Positions 62,767 to 64,000 of a stretch of 64,000 nt of DNA are shown piece after piece (within the stretch, counting starts at the first letter, position 1; every line of letters begins with the position of its first letter). Position numbers and translations under genes: made by a program. Where the stretch lies: positions 186,001 to 250,000 of the forward strand of contig NZ_JAOWLC010000002.1 in assembly GCF_025751535.1 (NCBI RefSeq). Direction: 5' to 3'. The stretch comes from Lentibacter sp. XHP0401. GTDB taxonomy: Bacteria > Pseudomonadota > Alphaproteobacteria > Rhodobacterales > Rhodobacteraceae. The notes beneath the pieces were generated by a model. That model ran no database searches. It saw only the letters and a list, made by a program, of their open reading frames with translations, and was not told the origin of the DNA.

Positions 62767-63378
62767 ATGAGAACTGTGCAAGCTATTGCGGAAGAAATTG
62801 TTGCCCGTGAGGGCGGCTTTGTGAATGACCCTGATGATCCGGGTGGTGCGACCAATTTTGGTGTGACCATTCACACGATGCGTCGCCTCGGGCTTGATCT
62901 GGACCGTGATGGCGATGTGGACCTGACCGATGTTATGGCTTTGAGCCGTGCCCAAGCTGTAGAAATTTTTGTGCGCCACTACTTCTTCAAACCACAGATC
63001 GACAAGCTGCCGTTGGCAATACAGCCGAGTGTTTTTGACATGTATGTCAACGCCGGGAGCAACGCTGTGAAAATATTGCAGCGGCTTTTGGGGCAAATGG
63101 GCTATCCGCTTGAGGGCGATGGCGTGATTGGGCCTGCAACTGTTGCCGCGTCACAGGCGGCGGCCGGGGCCGCGCCGCATCATCTTGCGGATGCCTACGG
63201 AATTGCGCGGCGCAATTATTATTTCCGGATCGCCGACCGCCGTGCGGCGAGCCGAAAATATGCCCGCACGCGGGGCGGCCAGAAGGGGGGCTGGATCCGG
63301 CGGGCCGAAGAGTTCATCAACCCGCGCTTTCACTTGAGCGATGCCGATTTTCAAAAGAGGACAAGCGCATGGGGCTGA
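62767..63378 (+). CDS. GH108 family endolysin of the gene transfer agent lysis type
   Basis: 203-aa peptidoglycan hydrolase. The N-terminal REGGFVNDPDDPGGATNFGVT carries the catalytic Glu15 of the GH108/secretion activator family. Residues 44-55 (DLDRDGDVDLTD) form a perfect EF-hand-like calcium loop. The C-terminal half holds the peptidoglycan-binding-3-like region (GDGVIGPATVAA). No signal peptide is seen, so export would need a holin, which the next gene encodes. Rhodobacter capsulatus uses an unlinked endolysin/holin pair to release its gene transfer agent; homology to that pair is inferred. Confidence 0.85.
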   Translation: MRTVQAIAEEIVAREGGFVNDPDDPGGATNFGVTIHTMRRLGLDLDRDGDVDLTDVMALSRAQAVEIFVRHYFFKPQIDKLPLAIQPSVFDMYVNAGSNAVKILQRLLGQMGYPLEGDGVIGPATVAASQAAAGAAPHHLADAYGIARRNYYFRIADRRAASRKYARTRGGQKGGWIRRAEEFINPRFHLSDADFQKRTSAWG

Positions 63379-63962
63379 TCGAGAGACTGATGACAATGTT
63401 GTTTGGCGGTGGCCGCAATGTGGTGGCCGAGACTGCAGGTATCTTTGTTGAAAACATCGAGGCGCAGGCGGGGCGGGATGCGGCCATGCGGGCAGCGGCG
63501 CTGAACCAGTTTGGAAACGAATTCAACATGATGTCCACCTCGCGCTTTGACAGGTTTATTGACGGGCTAAACCGCTTGCCACGCCCTCTTTTGGCATTTG
63601 GCACGATCGGGCTGTTTATGTCGGCGATGGTTGAACCCGTCTGGTTTGCTGCGCGTATGCAGGGCATTGCCCTGGTTCCGGAACCACTTTGGTGGCTATT
63701 GGGCGCGATCATTTCGTTTTACTTCGGCTCGCGACATCAGGCCAAGGGCCAGGCCTTTCAGCAGCATCTCCTGCTAGGGCTTTCAAATTTACCAAGCGTT
63801 ACACGCAATATTGCCGCTTTGAAGGCCTTGGAGGAGGGCGCGCTCATTCCTGGCAAGGCCGATGCCGCGACAGATGTGGCGCTCGGTATGGCGACAGAGA
63901 CCCCGACAGAAAACGCCGCGCTCAATGACTGGACCTCTAAAAGGGGATTTGAAGGGCGCTAA
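63369..63962 (+). CDS. Holin family protein (GTA-holin-like, three membrane segments)
   Basis: 197-aa membrane protein. Helices are visible near residues 74-90 (LLAFGTIGLFMSAMVEPVWF) and 107-120 (LWWLLGAIISFYFGSRHQ). The segment ending FGSRHQAKGQ is a landmark of the alphaproteobacterial holin class. The N-terminus is amphipathic (GLIERLMTMLFGGGRN). The start overlaps the endolysin gene by 10 bp, as expected for a lysis cassette. It probably lets the endolysin reach the cell wall. Confidence 0.8.
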   Translation: MGLIERLMTMLFGGGRNVVAETAGIFVENIEAQAGRDAAMRAAALNQFGNEFNMMSTSRFDRFIDGLNRLPRPLLAFGTIGLFMSAMVEPVWFAARMQGIALVPEPLWWLLGAIISFYFGSRHQAKGQAFQQHLLLGLSNLPSVTRNIAALKALEEGALIPGKADAATDVALGMATETPTENAALNDWTSKRGFEGR

Positions 63963-64000
63963 ACCGCGACAATGTGATCACTTTTTACGTCCGAATTCCA
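63959..64000 (-). CDS. Possible 3' end of a minus-strand gene
   Basis: Reading minus from base 64000 gives 13 open codons (ending DHIVAV) and then TAG at 63961-63959. This may be the end of a convergent gene beyond the window. Such a short open stretch is expected by chance about half the time. Confidence 0.25.
   Translation of the reverse strand, partial: WNSDVKSDHIVAV

Overview
The window looks like a chromosome segment of a marine alphaproteobacterium of the Rhodobacterales (Roseobacter group). The signs are a trgA-trgB-cysK locus, a complete PhyR-NepR-EcfG general stress module, a reductive pyrimidine operon with RutR-type regulators, a CcmE gene, and an endolysin/holin pair of the kind used by Rhodobacterales gene transfer agents. 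No rRNA, CRISPR array or IS transposase was seen. One tRNA gene, tRNA-Ser(GGA), is present.

Layout. 1-7025: end of a CPD photolyase gene, then trgA, trgB, cysK, a large DUF3772/MscS channel and an AlaX editing protein. 7081-7170: tRNA-Ser(GGA). 7171-16712: an integrative element of about 9.5 kb inserted in the 3' end of the tRNA gene and bounded by 14-bp direct repeats. It carries a P4-type integrase, an AlpA-like regulator, a 411-aa protein with family-A polymerase-like motifs, a small-terminase-like HTH protein, an 866-aa phage virion or ejection-like protein and several small genes. It has no capsid, portal or large terminase, so it looks like a phage satellite or a strongly reduced prophage.

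17138-27129: stress and envelope region. It holds a Crp/Fnr regulator, a degenerate receiver protein, YqjD/YqjE-like proteins, a DUF1328 protein, PhyR, NepR, EcfG, a HisKA_2 sensor kinase, a phospholipase D family protein, an AI-2E family transporter, a PLDc_N protein, a CsbD protein and a small MscS channel. EcfG-type promoters (GGAAC-N16/17-CGTT) precede several of these genes. The phyR/nepR promoter is a perfect palindrome that reads as an EcfG promoter in both directions.

27505-38704: reductive pyrimidine catabolism (PreT, PreA, N-carbamoyl-beta-alanine amidohydrolase, dihydropyrimidinase) with an ABC importer, an EamA permease and two tandem RutR-like TetR regulators. RutR-box-like palindromes lie in the two control regions. 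39056-46588: lipopolysaccharide genes (LpxL-like acyltransferase, GT25, GT2, FkbM methyltransferase, GT11 and GT10 fucosyltransferases, Kdo kinase, WaaA). 46854-54697: an FeS-type photolyase with a tiny DUF2256 partner, a FAH-family hydrolase, purL-bolA-grxD, and a PLP-enzyme/M24-peptidase pair. 54873-64000: a LysR gene divergent from indolepyruvate ferredoxin oxidoreductase, then an acyltransferase, murI, argC, ccmE and the two GTA-type lysis genes.

All product names rest on motif and context recognition from the sequence; no database search was run.
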